Positions 7,104-15,483 of a DNA stretch of 22,683 bases are shown here, piece by piece. Origin of the DNA: Collinsella aerofaciens (GTDB lineage Bacteria; Actinomycetota; Coriobacteriia; Coriobacteriales; Coriobacteriaceae); the NCBI GenBank assembly GCA_008671135.1, contig RQAP01000008.1, positions 1 to 22,683 on the forward strand, read 5' to 3'. Position 1 is the first letter of the stretch. Each line of letters begins with the position of its first letter. The translations under genes were made by a program, and so were the position numbers. The notes under the pieces are model-generated. The model ran no database searches. It was not told where the DNA came from and was given only the letters and a program-made list of their open reading frames with translations.

Positions 7104-9404
7104 CTACTTGATCTTGGTCGTACCCGGTGCCAAGTTGGGGTCGGTCTCGTTGGCCTCGGTCTGGAAGTGCTCGGTGTACACGCTCTTGCCGTCGCGGAAC
7201 ATCTCGTAGTACTGCATCTTGGCGTAATCCTCGCGCGCCTTGGTTGCGGCAGCGGCAGCGGCGTCGTCACCGGTGACGTTGGAGGAGAGCGCCCAGCGCA
7301 GGCTGGCGTCCTCGTAGCCCACGGAGTTGATAGCGGGCAGCGACTCGCGCAGCGTCATGTGCGCCTTCTGATAGTCGGTCAGCGGTGCGCCGATCAGCTG
7401 CATCAGCTGCGTGGACAGGTAGTTGGTGGACAGGTCGTCGACCTCGCTTGTCTGGTCGCAGCCGGCAACGTCGTAGTTGGCCCAGATGATGTAGTCGGTC
7501 TGCCACAGACGTTCCTGGTGCGTGGCGTCGTCTTCGCCGGTAAACCACTTGTCGTTGAACTTGGACGGGAAGAACGGCTGATGGTCGCCCCAGAACACCA
7601 CGACCACCTTGCGGTCGAGTTTGCTCAGGGCGTTGAGGAAGTAACGCAGCGCCTGGTCGGACTGCTCGATGCACGAGACGTACTCGTCGACATCGGAGAG
7701 CGTGCCGTCCTCGATGGTCTTGGCGTCCAGATCGGTCGTGTCGATGTTCAGGTGCATCTGCTTGTCGACCGGCAGCAGGCCCGTATCGTAGCCCGAGTGG
7801 TTCTGCATGGTCACGTCGAAGATAAACTGCGGATCGGCGTTCTGGTTGAGCATCTCAAGAATCTTGTCGTAGGTAGCCTGGTCGGTCACCATGCCGCGCA
7901 GGGTATCGGCGCCCTGGAAATCGTTGATGGACAGGAACTGGTCAAAGCCAAAGTCCTTGTAGACGTTCTCGCGGTTCCAGTTGGTGGCGTGGTTGGGGTG
8001 CATGGCCGTGGTGGAATATCCGAGCGACTTGAACTGCTCTGCCAGGTTCCCGGTCGTTTCCATGTTGTAGATGGTGTAGGGGTACACGCCCGAGCCCAGG
8101 TTGGCCATGGAGTTGCCGGTCATAAACTCAAACTCGGTATTGGCGGTGCCGCCGCCGTAGGCGCTCACGTAGAGCTTGCCGCGGCTGAGGCAGTTGGACA
8201 GGTTCTTAAAGTACTGCGGGCCTTCGTAGCCGGCGCGCATGTTCTGGTAGATCGAAAGATCCGAGAAGGTCTCGTTCATGATGGCGATGACCGTGGGCTT
8301 CTCGCTGTCGAACTGCTCCTTTGCGGCGGCGCGCTCGTCGCTCTCGGCCGCGTCGGACTTGTCGTAGGCCTTGGCGTACTTTTTGAGCGTGGCCTTGGCA
8401 TCGTCGACGGAGTAGTCGGCGGGTTTGGGCGGCTTGATGGACTGCGCTGCGCTAATGAAAGCGGGCAGGTAGCCCTCGCGCCAGTAGCTCTCGAGCGGGC
8501 GCCAGGTGTAGACGGTGATGCCGAGGGTGTTGTAGTAGTCGATGAGCGTGACGTGTGCGGTCACACCGCCCAGGCACAGCACGGCGACGAGCAGGTTGGT
8601 GAGCAGCATGCGCTTGGCGTTGGCGGCGCCCTTCTGACGGTGCGGTGCCACCAGGCCGGCGTACTCGCACAGCAGCATGGCGATGGCGGTAAAGCCCATG
8701 GACAGCACGCAGAACAGTGAGATCGAGAAGGTGTAGCCGGTGCCGGCGACCGCGGCGGCGGTGGAGATGGCCGAAAGGTCGCCCGGCTGGATGGGCATGG
8801 ATTTAAACGTGATGACGAAGAACTCGGCAATGCCCAGGACAAAGAGGGCAAAGGCCAGGACCGCGGGAGCTGCGCCGTGGCGCTGGAACAGGAAGAACAA
8901 GCCGATCATGAGCACGGTGATGATGGCCCACTCGAGCAGGATGCACAGGGGGTAGACCCAGGTAAAGTCGTGGTTGGACGAGACCTCCATGCCCAGCAGC
9001 GCAAAGACGCCGGCGAGCAGCAGGCACAGGACGGCGGCGACGAGCGGTTTGCCCACAAAGGCGCCGCGCAGGCGGGCGAGCTTGCCGGTGGGGGCGGGGG
9101 CGTCGGGCGCGGCGAACGCAAAGACGCGCGGGGCGATGCGATCGCGGGCGATGCTGGCCCAGGCGCATCCGGTGAGGATGGCGTTGGTCAGGATGAGCAT
9201 CACAAAGGCGAGCGGCTCGTTTTGGGCGACGAGGCCAATGGCGCCCCAAATAGTCAAAAAGACCTGGAACAGGCCGAAGACGACGCTCCACCCAAGAGCG
9301 CTTTTGGCAACGGTGCCCGACTGAGCGCGAATGGCCTTGGCCTCGCGCATGACAAGGTAGACGGTCGCCGCAAGACCGACGAGCGAGATGGCGGCAGCGA
9401 ACAT
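7104..9404 (-). CDS. LTA synthase family membrane sulfatase
   Basis: A 766-residue polytopic enzyme of the alkaline phosphatase/sulfatase superfamily, most like the phosphoglycerol transferases that build lipoteichoic acid or related glycerophosphate polymers outside the membrane. The first ~300 residues hold about seven or eight hydrophobic spans, more than the five of S. aureus LtaS. The extracellular catalytic part carries the metal-binding Glu in NETFSD (E378), the nucleophile Thr in GGGTANTEF (T420), a His-rich loop (H469, H472 in HPNHATNW) and the metal pair in FWGDHQ (D607, H608). All expected LtaS-type catalytic residues are therefore present. Start: the ATG at 9404 has aggag 7 nt upstream; a GTG at 9419 would place that site inside the gene. 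It is transcribed divergently from the nitroreductase gene, and a leftward terminator lies at 6873. The exact polymer is not deducible. Confidence 0.9.
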   Translation of the reverse strand: MFAAAISLVGLAATVYLVMREAKAIRAQSGTVAKSALGWSVVFGLFQVFLTIWGAIGLVAQNEPLAFVMLILTNAILTGCAWASIARDRIAPRVFAFAAPDAPAPTGKLARLRGAFVGKPLVAAVLCLLLAGVFALLGMEVSSNHDFTWVYPLCILLEWAIITVLMIGLFFLFQRHGAAPAVLAFALFVLGIAEFFVITFKSMPIQPGDLSAISTAAAVAGTGYTFSISLFCVLSMGFTAIAMLLCEYAGLVAPHRQKGAANAKRMLLTNLLVAVLCLGGVTAHVTLIDYYNTLGITVYTWRPLESYWREGYLPAFISAAQSIKPPKPADYSVDDAKATLKKYAKAYDKSDAAESDERAAAKEQFDSEKPTVIAIMNETFSDLSIYQNMRAGYEGPQYFKNLSNCLSRGKLYVSAYGGGTANTEFEFMTGNSMANLGSGVYPYTIYNMETTGNLAEQFKSLGYSTTAMHPNHATNWNRENVYKDFGFDQFLSINDFQGADTLRGMVTDQATYDKILEMLNQNADPQFIFDVTMQNHSGYDTGLLPVDKQMHLNIDTTDLDAKTIEDGTLSDVDEYVSCIEQSDQALRYFLNALSKLDRKVVVVFWGDHQPFFPSKFNDKWFTGEDDATHQERLWQTDYIIWANYDVAGCDQTSEVDDLSTNYLSTQLMQLIGAPLTDYQKAHMTLRESLPAINSVGYEDASLRWALSSNVTGDDAAAAAATKAREDYAKMQYYEMFRDGKSVYTEHFQTEANETDPNLAPGTTKIK

Positions 9405-9617
9405 GCTGAGACTCCTCACAAACTAAAACGTACGAAAGCGGGGGTTTACCCGATTGTTACCAAGATATGCGCTGCAATTGGTGGCTGCGCACAACAACCA
9501 GCCATATTAACGCGCACGTGCGGCGGTGTGGCGCAATGTAGTGGCGGCCTGCGCGATAATGGACGGGAATTACACGGAAACGTAAAGGCTTCTTAAAGAA
9601 TTAGCGAGGATAGAGCT

Positions 9618-10493
9618 ATGGGCGAGCAGGTTTGTATGACGGGCACCGAGTACTGCGGCGGAGCTGTGGGCGTGGACGCGGGCGGCTATCCGGTCGAGAC
9701 TACGGGCAACGCGGCGCTGGACATCTTGGAACACCGCTCGTCCACGCGTGCCTTCGCGCGTGATGACGACGACCGTCCCGTGGCGGTGACCGACGAGCAG
9801 CGGGCGGCGATCTTGCATGCGGCGAGCCGCGCGCCGTCGGCGGGCGCCATGATGATGTATTCCATCGTGAGCATCCGCGAGCAGGCTACGCTGGACCGCC
9901 TCGCCGACCTGTGCGATCACCAGCCCATGATCGCCAAGGCGCCCTGGGCACTAATATTTGTGGTCGATTATGCCAAGTGGATCGATCTGTTTGAGCACGT
10001 GGGCTGCTTTGAGCCCGAGTTTGTCGAGCGTACGGGCAAGGCGCCCCGCCGCGCGCCGGGTTTGGGCGACTTTGCCATCGCGGCCCAGGACACCGTGATC
10101 GCTGCGCAAAACGCCGTGGTTGCCGCCGAGGCCCTGGGGCTGGGGAGCTGCTACATCGGCGATATCGTCGAGAATGCCGAGGAAGTTGCCGAGCTGCTGG
10201 ACTTGCCGCCCTATACCATGCCGCTGTCGATGCTCATCATCGGCACGCCCCGTAAGGAGCGTCCGGCCATTGCGCATCCCGTGGTGAACCTGGTGCACGA
10301 GGAGCGCTACTGCCGCGCCGATGCCGCGACCATGGACGCGCAGGCGGCCGAGATGGACGCGATGTTCCGTCCGCATGCCCGCGAGGTGGGGGAGCGCGTC
10401 GTGGACATCTATACCCGTAAGCACACGAGTCCCTTTATGGCCGAGATGAGCCGCTCCATGGAGTGGTGGTTCAAAAATTGGCTTGGAAAATGA
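9618..10493 (+). CDS. Nitroreductase family FMN oxidoreductase
   Basis: A 291-residue NAD(P)H:FMN-type reductase. The FMN phosphate-binding start RSSTRAF (40-46) and the helix APSAGAMMMYS, where most relatives have a PS(A/G)xNxQPW-like segment, are visible. So are an AAEALGLGSCYIGDI strand-loop and the terminal IIGTP. About 30 residues precede the usual domain start, and about 60 follow it with several Met/Glu and a Trp pair (MEWWFKNWL). The ATG at 9618 follows cgagga by 7 nt. Such enzymes reduce nitro-compounds, quinones or flavins; the physiological substrate is open. A hairpin follows the stop directly (10495). Confidence 0.88.
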   Translation: MGEQVCMTGTEYCGGAVGVDAGGYPVETTGNAALDILEHRSSTRAFARDDDDRPVAVTDEQRAAILHAASRAPSAGAMMMYSIVSIREQATLDRLADLCDHQPMIAKAPWALIFVVDYAKWIDLFEHVGCFEPEFVERTGKAPRRAPGLGDFAIAAQDTVIAAQNAVVAAEALGLGSCYIGDIVENAEEVAELLDLPPYTMPLSMLIIGTPRKERPAIAHPVVNLVHEERYCRADAATMDAQAAEMDAMFRPHAREVGERVVDIYTRKHTSPFMAEMSRSMEWWFKNWLGK

Positions 10494-10494
10494 C

Positions 10495-10529
10495 GAATGT
10501 GACAAAGGGAAAGTCCCTTTGTCACATTC
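10495..10529. repeat. 16-bp perfect hairpin after the nitroreductase stop
   Basis: gaatgtgacaaaggga (10495-10510) pairs exactly with 10514-10529 around loop aag. No T-run follows on either side, so termination is uncertain. The tccctttgt block in the right arm is also found in the hairpin at 13001, which suggests a shared intergenic repeat family. Confidence 0.75.
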
Positions 10530-10610
10530 CATATCGCCGAGGTGGCTTAAAGGCCGTATAAATGTTTATCTAGCTGGGAAAACAGTGCATTAAAACATGG
10601 GCCGATTACC

Positions 10611-10616
10611 TATAAT
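10611..10616 (+). promoter_or_regulatory. Likely -10 box of the kup transcript
   Basis: A perfect TATAAT lies 36 bp before the ATG. The -35 region (around 10588-10593, cattaa) is weak, which suggests an activator or a weak promoter. No c-di-AMP riboswitch could be recognised in the 120 bp upstream. Confidence 0.5.
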
Positions 10617-10651
10617 TCCTTCGAACATTAAAGTTGGGAGGAAACCGGCTT

Positions 10652-12679
10652 ATGGAACAAAAGGCCAAGGAGGCAGCTTCGCACGCTGCGATTCCTGTGA
10701 GCATCTCGGCGATGCTCGTCACGCTGGGCGTGGTGTACGGCGATATCGGCACCAGCCCTATGTATGTAACCAAGGCGCTCGTTGCCGGCAACGGCGGCAT
10801 CGGAAGCGTCACGGAGGAGTTCGTGCTCGGCGCGCTCTCCCTTGTCGTGTGGACGGTCACGTTGCTGACCACCATCAAGTATGTGCTCATCTCGCTGCGC
10901 GCCGATAACCATGGCGAGGGCGGTATCTTTGCCCTGTACAGTCTGGTCAAGCGCTGTGGCAAGTGGCTTATCATCCCCGCCATGCTAGGTGGCGCCGCGC
11001 TGCTCGCCGACGGCATCCTCACGCCGGCCGTTACCGTTACCACGGCCATCGAGGGCCTGCGCACCATCCCGGCGGTCCATGCCGTGCTGGGCGATGACCA
11101 AGGCCGCGTCGTCGCCATTACGCTCGCCATCATCATCGTGCTCTTCTTGGTACAGCGCATCGGTACGGCCAAGATCGGTCACGCCTTTGGCCCCATCATG
11201 ACGCTGTGGTTCCTGTTCCTGGGCGGCACGGGTCTGTTCTTTGTCTTCCAGCACCCCGCCGTGCTGCTGTGCCTCAACCCGGTGCGCGGCATCGCCTTTT
11301 TGCTGAGCCCCAACAACCACGCGGGCATCATGATTCTGGGCAGCTGCTTCCTCGCCACCACCGGTGCCGAGGCGCTCTACTCCGACATGGGCCACGTCGG
11401 CCGCGGCAACATCTACGCTACCTGGCCGTTCGTTAAGTGCTGCCTGCTGCTTTCCTATATGGGCCAGGGCGCTTGGCTTATGAACAACGCTGCCAACCCC
11501 GAGCTCATGGGCATTGCCGACCTCAACCCGTTCTACCAGATGCTCGCCCCGGGCCTGCGCCCGTTTGCCGTCGGCCTTTCCACCGTCGCGGCCATCATTG
11601 CCTCGCAGGCGCTCATCACCGGCGCATTCTCGCTGGTGTCCGAGGCCAGCCGTCTGGACCTCATGCCGCACATGCAGGTCTTCTACCCTGCCGAGACCAA
11701 GGGCCAGCTCTACATCCCCATGGTCAACAACGTCATGCTTGTCGGCTGCGTCATCGTGGTGCTGCTGTTCCAGAACTCGGCGCATATGGAAGCCGCCTAC
11801 GGCCTTGCCATTACGCTGACTATGATGTGCACCACGCTGCTGCTCTTCTTCTACCTGCACGAGGAGCGCAAGCTCAAGGTTGCTCCGTGGATCTTCGCGG
11901 CCTTCTTCCTTTTGCTCGAAGGCTTCTTCTTCGTGAGCTCACTTACCAAGTTCTTCCACGGCGGCTACTTCACCATCCTCATGGCCGCGCTCATCATGGG
12001 CATCATGGTGTGCTGGTACAACGGTACGGCTGTTGAGCAGCGCCAGTTTACGCTTCTGCCGCTGCGCAGCTACCTGCCGCAGCTCAAGCGCCTGCGCGAC
12101 GACGACCGTTACGAGCGCATGAGCGACAACGTCGTGTACCTGACCAAGGACACCCATACCGACTACATCGACCGCGATATCGTCTATTCGATCTTGGACA
12201 AGCATCCCAAGCGCGCCCGCGCCTGGTGGTTTGTGAATGTCGAGACCATGGACGAACCGCACACCTTTGCCTATTCGGTCGAGACGTTCGGCACCGACTA
12301 CGTGTTCCGCGTGCATCTGTACCTGGGCTACAAGATCAACCAGCGCGTCAATGCCTACCTGCGTCAGGTCGTTCAGGACCTGGCTGCCACCGGCGAGCTG
12401 CCGCCGCAGACGCATGACTACTCGGTCTACAAGGATCCGGGTAACATCGGCACGTTCAAGTTCGTCCTGATCCGTAAGCTTCTGGCGCCCGAAAGCGATG
12501 TGGAGCCGAGCGAGCGTACGGCCATCACGCTCAAGTACATCATCCGCCGCGCCGCCGGCACGCCTGCGCGTTGGTACGGCCTGGAGAACTCCAACGTGAG
12601 CTTTGAGTACGTGCCGCTGTTCACCAAGTTCAAGGCCGTGAACAAGATGCAGCGCCTGGCCCCCAACGAGCGGCCGTAG
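10652..12679 (+). CDS. kup: Kup-type potassium uptake permease
   Basis: A 675-residue K+/H+ symporter of the KUP/HAK/KT family in the cytoplasmic membrane. The family hallmark VVYGDIGTSPMYV starts near residue 27. Further conserved segments are DNHGEGG(I)FALYS in the loop after TM2 and the DGILTPAVTV stretch. About twelve hydrophobic spans run to roughly residue 460, followed by a ~210-residue soluble C-terminal domain as in E. coli Kup (622 residues). Start: the ATG at 10652 has gggagg 10 nt upstream; a TTG at 10634 would overlap that site. The next gene follows after 60 bp on the same strand, and a KdpDE-type two-component pair lies beyond, which supports a potassium-homeostasis cluster. 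Confidence 0.95.
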   Translation: MEQKAKEAASHAAIPVSISAMLVTLGVVYGDIGTSPMYVTKALVAGNGGIGSVTEEFVLGALSLVVWTVTLLTTIKYVLISLRADNHGEGGIFALYSLVKRCGKWLIIPAMLGGAALLADGILTPAVTVTTAIEGLRTIPAVHAVLGDDQGRVVAITLAIIIVLFLVQRIGTAKIGHAFGPIMTLWFLFLGGTGLFFVFQHPAVLLCLNPVRGIAFLLSPNNHAGIMILGSCFLATTGAEALYSDMGHVGRGNIYATWPFVKCCLLLSYMGQGAWLMNNAANPELMGIADLNPFYQMLAPGLRPFAVGLSTVAAIIASQALITGAFSLVSEASRLDLMPHMQVFYPAETKGQLYIPMVNNVMLVGCVIVVLLFQNSAHMEAAYGLAITLTMMCTTLLLFFYLHEERKLKVAPWIFAAFFLLLEGFFFVSSLTKFFHGGYFTILMAALIMGIMVCWYNGTAVEQRQFTLLPLRSYLPQLKRLRDDDRYERMSDNVVYLTKDTHTDYIDRDIVYSILDKHPKRARAWWFVNVETMDEPHTFAYSVETFGTDYVFRVHLYLGYKINQRVNAYLRQVVQDLAATGELPPQTHDYSVYKDPGNIGTFKFVLIRKLLAPESDVEPSERTAITLKYIIRRAAGTPARWYGLENSNVSFEYVPLFTKFKAVNKMQRLAPNERP

Positions 12680-12739
12680 ACGTCGGCGGCTACACGGAGT
12701 TGGTTTTTGATGGATAAGCATGAGGCCGGGGAGGTAAAC

Positions 12740-12934
12740 ATGGATACAAAGGCGCTCGATGGCCGTGAGGCGGTGGTCGAAATGGTGCGTGAGGCGCGCG
12801 TCGACGCCGCCGAAGATCGGTTCTTTACGAATCGTGCCAACATGGATATGGCCGATCGCGTAATTTCGATCGTGGCACTGGTATTTGGAGCGGTGTGCGT
12901 GTGTGCCCTGCTCGCGCACGTGCTGTTTGTCTAG
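12740..12934 (+). CDS. Small single-span membrane protein between kup and kdpD
   Basis: A 64-residue protein with no family I recognise. Residues 1-40 are charged and helical (VEMVREARVDAAEDRFFTN), and the last 24 residues are one hydrophobic helix ending at the C-terminus (VISIVALVFGAVCVCALLA and following), so a tail-anchored or N-in topology is likely. The ATG at 12740 has ggggagg 5 nt upstream, which is better than the alternative ATG at 12710 (ggag, 10 nt), which would add 10 residues. It sits 60 bp after kup and before a terminator-like hairpin. By position it could be an accessory or regulatory peptide of Kup or of the kinase, comparable in place (not in sequence) to KdpF. Coding status is supported by the ribosome site and codon use. 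Confidence 0.65.
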   Translation: MDTKALDGREAVVEMVREARVDAAEDRFFTNRANMDMADRVISIVALVFGAVCVCALLAHVLFV

Positions 12935-12980
12935 CGACCGCAGGTTGCAAAGGCTATACACTTGGAACCACCACAAGGGA

Positions 12981-13025
12981 AACCACCACAAAGGTGCCTG
13001 TCCCTTTGTGGTGGTTTTTGTTTTT
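12981..13025 (+). terminator. Terminator or attenuator upstream of the kdpDE pair
   Basis: A 14-bp stem (12981-12994 with 13003-13016), an 8-nt loop tgcctgtc, and a T-rich tail (ttttt g ttttt). A near-copy of the left arm lies immediately upstream (aaccaccacaaggg, 12966-12979) and can pair with the same right arm. Only 20 bp separate the T-run from the kinase ATG, too little for a promoter, so the kinase would need read-through or a promoter upstream of the hairpin. Confidence 0.75.
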
Positions 13026-13045
13026 GAGAGAGGGGCGGGGCACTG

Positions 13046-14671
13046 ATGGACGTCCGTACGGACGGCGATATTGCCGATAGCTTTTGGTGGCGGCGCACAA
13101 CGCTGACGCGCCGCACTCCTCTGTATGACGCCTGCGTGTCGGTGGGGCTGCTGGTCGCGGCGACGATTGCGGGCGCGCTGCTCGACCATCCGGGTCTCGC
13201 GCCGAGCATCATGATCGTCTATGTGTTCGCCGTTCAGCTGTGCGCATTCTTTACCTGGAGTCGCCTGTATTGCTTGCTGAGCTCGGCTGCCGCCGTGGCG
13301 CTCTACAACTTCTTGTTTGTCGACCCGCGCTACTCGCTGTCGCTTATCGACCGCGGCTATCCCGGCATGTTCTTCATCATGTTCGTGGTCTCGCTTGTGT
13401 CGAGCTCGATTGCGTTGGCCCTGCGCCGGGCCTTGGCGCAGGCTGCCGCTAGCGACCGCCGTACGCATATGGTACTCGAGACCAACCGCATGCTGCAGCG
13501 CTGCGCCGACGAGCAGCAGATCGTTCATGCCATGGCAACGCAGCTGGCGCGTCTTTCGGGCTGTCCGGTCGTGTGGTACAGCGCCGACGCCGAGGGCGAT
13601 GACCTGCTGCCACGTGCGACATACACGGCCGTGGGCGATGCCGCGCCGGTGCATGAACTGGCGCCGCAGATGCCGCCGCGGCTCTCGGCGTCCGCCTATG
13701 TGGGAACGCCGCTCGATGCCACCTATGGCGGCTCGGCGTTTTATGGCATCTACCTGACGGTTCGCACGGGCGACGGCTTCGTCCGTTCGGGCGACCCCGC
13801 CTCGGTGGTGGGCGTGCTGGCTATCGTTGCCGAGCCCGATGTGCTAACACACGAGGAGCGGACGCTTGCCGATGCCATCGTGAGCGAAGGCGAGCTGGCG
13901 CTCGACCGCGCCCGCGCCATGGAGGCCCGTGAGGAGGCGGCGGTGCTCGCCAAAAACGAACAGCTGCGCGCCAACCTGCTGCGCTCCATCTCGCACGATC
14001 TGCGCACACCGCTTACCAGTATTTCGGGTAATGCCGACGTGCTGCTCGACCAGGGCTCGACCGGCACCGCCGTGCTCGATGCCCAGACGCGCCGCGGCCT
14101 GCTTCTATCCATTCGCTCGGATGCGCTGTGGCTCAACGCCACCGTCGAGAATCTGCTCGCCATCACCAAGCTCGAGGGCGGCGGCATGCGTCTGTCGACT
14201 ACGCTCGAGCTCATGGACGATATCGTCGAGGAGGCGCTGCGCCACGTGAACCCTGCCGTGCGCGAGCACGACCTTAAGGTGGTGGCGTGCGATGAGCCGG
14301 CGCTCGTCAACGTCGATGCGCGCCTGATGGTGCAGCTGGTGGTCAATCTGGTGAACAACGCCATCACCTATACGCCCGCAGGCTCGCATATCATGATTTC
14401 GATTAGCGTCGACGATGGACGCGTGGCGTGCTCGGTGGCCGATGATGGTCCGGGCATCGCACCCGAGGATCGCGAGCGGATCTTTGAGTCGTTCTATACC
14501 GCCAACCATGGTCTGGCCGACAGCCACCGCAGCGTTGGCCTGGGTCTTTCGCTCTGCCGTTCCATTGCGTTGGCACATGGCGGTAGCATAGAGGTTGCTG
14601 CGGCGGACCCGCACGGTTCGGTCTTTACGATTGAACTTCCCGCCGCCGACGTTTCGTTTGATAAGGAGTAG
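13046..14671 (+). CDS. kdpD: KdpD-type sensor histidine kinase lacking the N-terminal sensor
   Basis: A 541-residue membrane kinase. Residues about 28-130 form four hydrophobic spans like the KdpD DUF4118 membrane module. Residues about 145-295 are a GAF-like region. The HisKA motif SISHDLRTPLTSI carries the phospho-acceptor H317. The ATPase has an N box (NLVNNAITYTP), G1 (DDGPGIAPED), F box (ERIFESFY) and G2 (VGLGLSLCRSI). E. coli KdpD has about 890 residues; the first ~390, with its Walker-like KdpD domain and universal-stress-protein domain (the c-di-AMP site in some Gram-positives), are absent. The ATG sits after a purine-rich gagagagggg. The response regulator starts 4 nt after the stop. 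No kdpFABC is in the window, so Kup is the plausible target. The symbol is by similarity of the C-terminal two-thirds. Confidence 0.9.
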   Translation: MDVRTDGDIADSFWWRRTTLTRRTPLYDACVSVGLLVAATIAGALLDHPGLAPSIMIVYVFAVQLCAFFTWSRLYCLLSSAAAVALYNFLFVDPRYSLSLIDRGYPGMFFIMFVVSLVSSSIALALRRALAQAAASDRRTHMVLETNRMLQRCADEQQIVHAMATQLARLSGCPVVWYSADAEGDDLLPRATYTAVGDAAPVHELAPQMPPRLSASAYVGTPLDATYGGSAFYGIYLTVRTGDGFVRSGDPASVVGVLAIVAEPDVLTHEERTLADAIVSEGELALDRARAMEAREEAAVLAKNEQLRANLLRSISHDLRTPLTSISGNADVLLDQGSTGTAVLDAQTRRGLLLSIRSDALWLNATVENLLAITKLEGGGMRLSTTLELMDDIVEEALRHVNPAVREHDLKVVACDEPALVNVDARLMVQLVVNLVNNAITYTPAGSHIMISISVDDGRVACSVADDGPGIAPEDRERIFESFYTANHGLADSHRSVGLGLSLCRSIALAHGGSIEVAAADPHGSVFTIELPAADVSFDKE

Positions 14672-14675
14672 CGCT

Positions 14676-15389
14676 GTGCCGAACTCTGCCGTGAAACCGC
14701 TCATCTTGGTCGTTGAGGACGACCCCGCCGTTCGCAATCTTATCGTTGCCGCGCTCGAGGCGCACGGCTTGCGTCATATGGCCGTGGAGACCGCCCATGC
14801 CGCCATCGCCGCCGCCTCATCGCAGGCACCGAGCATTGTGCTGCTCGATCTGGGCCTGCCCGATATGGACGGCGTCAAGGTGGTGGAGTCGGTGCGCGCA
14901 TGGTCGGGCATGCCGATTATCGTGGTCTCGGCGCGCAGCGAGGATGCGGACAAAATCCGCGCGCTCGATGCCGGTGCCGACGACTATCTGACCAAGCCGT
15001 TTTCGGTCGAGGAACTGCTCGCGCGCATTCGCACGACGCTCAGGCGTCTTTCGTATGCACAGACAGGCGGCGTTGCCTCCGAGGGCTCGTTCGATACCGG
15101 CGAGCTGCATATCGACTTTGATGCCGGCATTGCCACGATGGATGGCGAGGAGCTGCATCTGACGCCGATTGAGTACAAGCTCCTGTGCCTGCTGGCACAT
15201 AACGCCGACAAGGTACTGACGCACCAGTTTATCCTGCACGAGATTTGGGGCACGGCAACTAAGAGCGACCTGGCGAGCCTGCGCGTCTTTATGGGCACGC
15301 TGCGCAAGAAGATCGAGTCCGACCCCGCGCATCCGCGCTATATCCAAACGCACGTGGGTATCGGCTATCGCCTGGTCACCCAAGGGTAG
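14676..15389 (+). CDS. kdpE: KdpE-type response regulator (OmpR family)
   Basis: A 237-residue two-domain regulator. The receiver has the acidic pair in VVEDDPA, the phospho-acceptor D58 in LLDLGLPDMDG, and K107 in LTKPF. A winged-helix DNA-binding domain follows (about 135-235; LTPIEYKLLCLLA, then LRVFMGTLRKKIE and YIQTHVGIGYRL). The GTG at 14676 has aaggag 7 nt upstream, which overlaps the end of the kinase gene, so translation is coupled; an upstream extension of the frame lies wholly in kinase sequence. It is the expected partner of the kinase. A shared terminator with the convergent rlmKL gene follows. Confidence 0.93.
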   Translation: MPNSAVKPLILVVEDDPAVRNLIVAALEAHGLRHMAVETAHAAIAAASSQAPSIVLLDLGLPDMDGVKVVESVRAWSGMPIIVVSARSEDADKIRALDAGADDYLTKPFSVEELLARIRTTLRRLSYAQTGGVASEGSFDTGELHIDFDAGIATMDGEELHLTPIEYKLLCLLAHNADKVLTHQFILHEIWGTATKSDLASLRVFMGTLRKKIESDPAHPRYIQTHVGIGYRLVTQG

Positions 15390-15413
15390 GACGGCGTCCG
15401 CCATCCCAATATG

Positions 15414-15480
15414 AGTTGCGGTGAAATACGGTCTAAATTTACCTAATTCCAGGCAAAGCAGTCCGTATTCCACCGCAACT
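15414..15480. terminator. Hairpin between convergent kdpE and rlmKL
   Basis: 18-bp arms with one mismatch (15414-15431 and 15463-15480) and a 31-nt loop. The T-rich ttgtta follows rightward. The hairpin starts 24 bp after the kdpE stop and ends 3 bp before the rlmKL stop codon, so it probably serves both genes. The long loop is unusual for a simple terminator and may mark another repeat unit. Confidence 0.6.
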
Positions 15481-15483
15481 TTG

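Noticed and set aside
7017..8720. Long forward frame of 567 codons
   Set aside because: It is antisense to the LTA synthase-like gene, which carries all catalytic motifs; the forward product is a Val/Gly/Leu-rich shadow.
10530..10651. c-di-AMP (ydaO-type) riboswitch before kup
   Set aside because: The interval is only about 120 bp and none of the conserved riboswitch blocks could be recognised.
11939..13654. Long reverse frame of 571 codons across kup and kdpD
   Set aside because: It is antisense to three well-supported forward genes and their terminator, and its product is His/Arg/Gln-rich without motifs.
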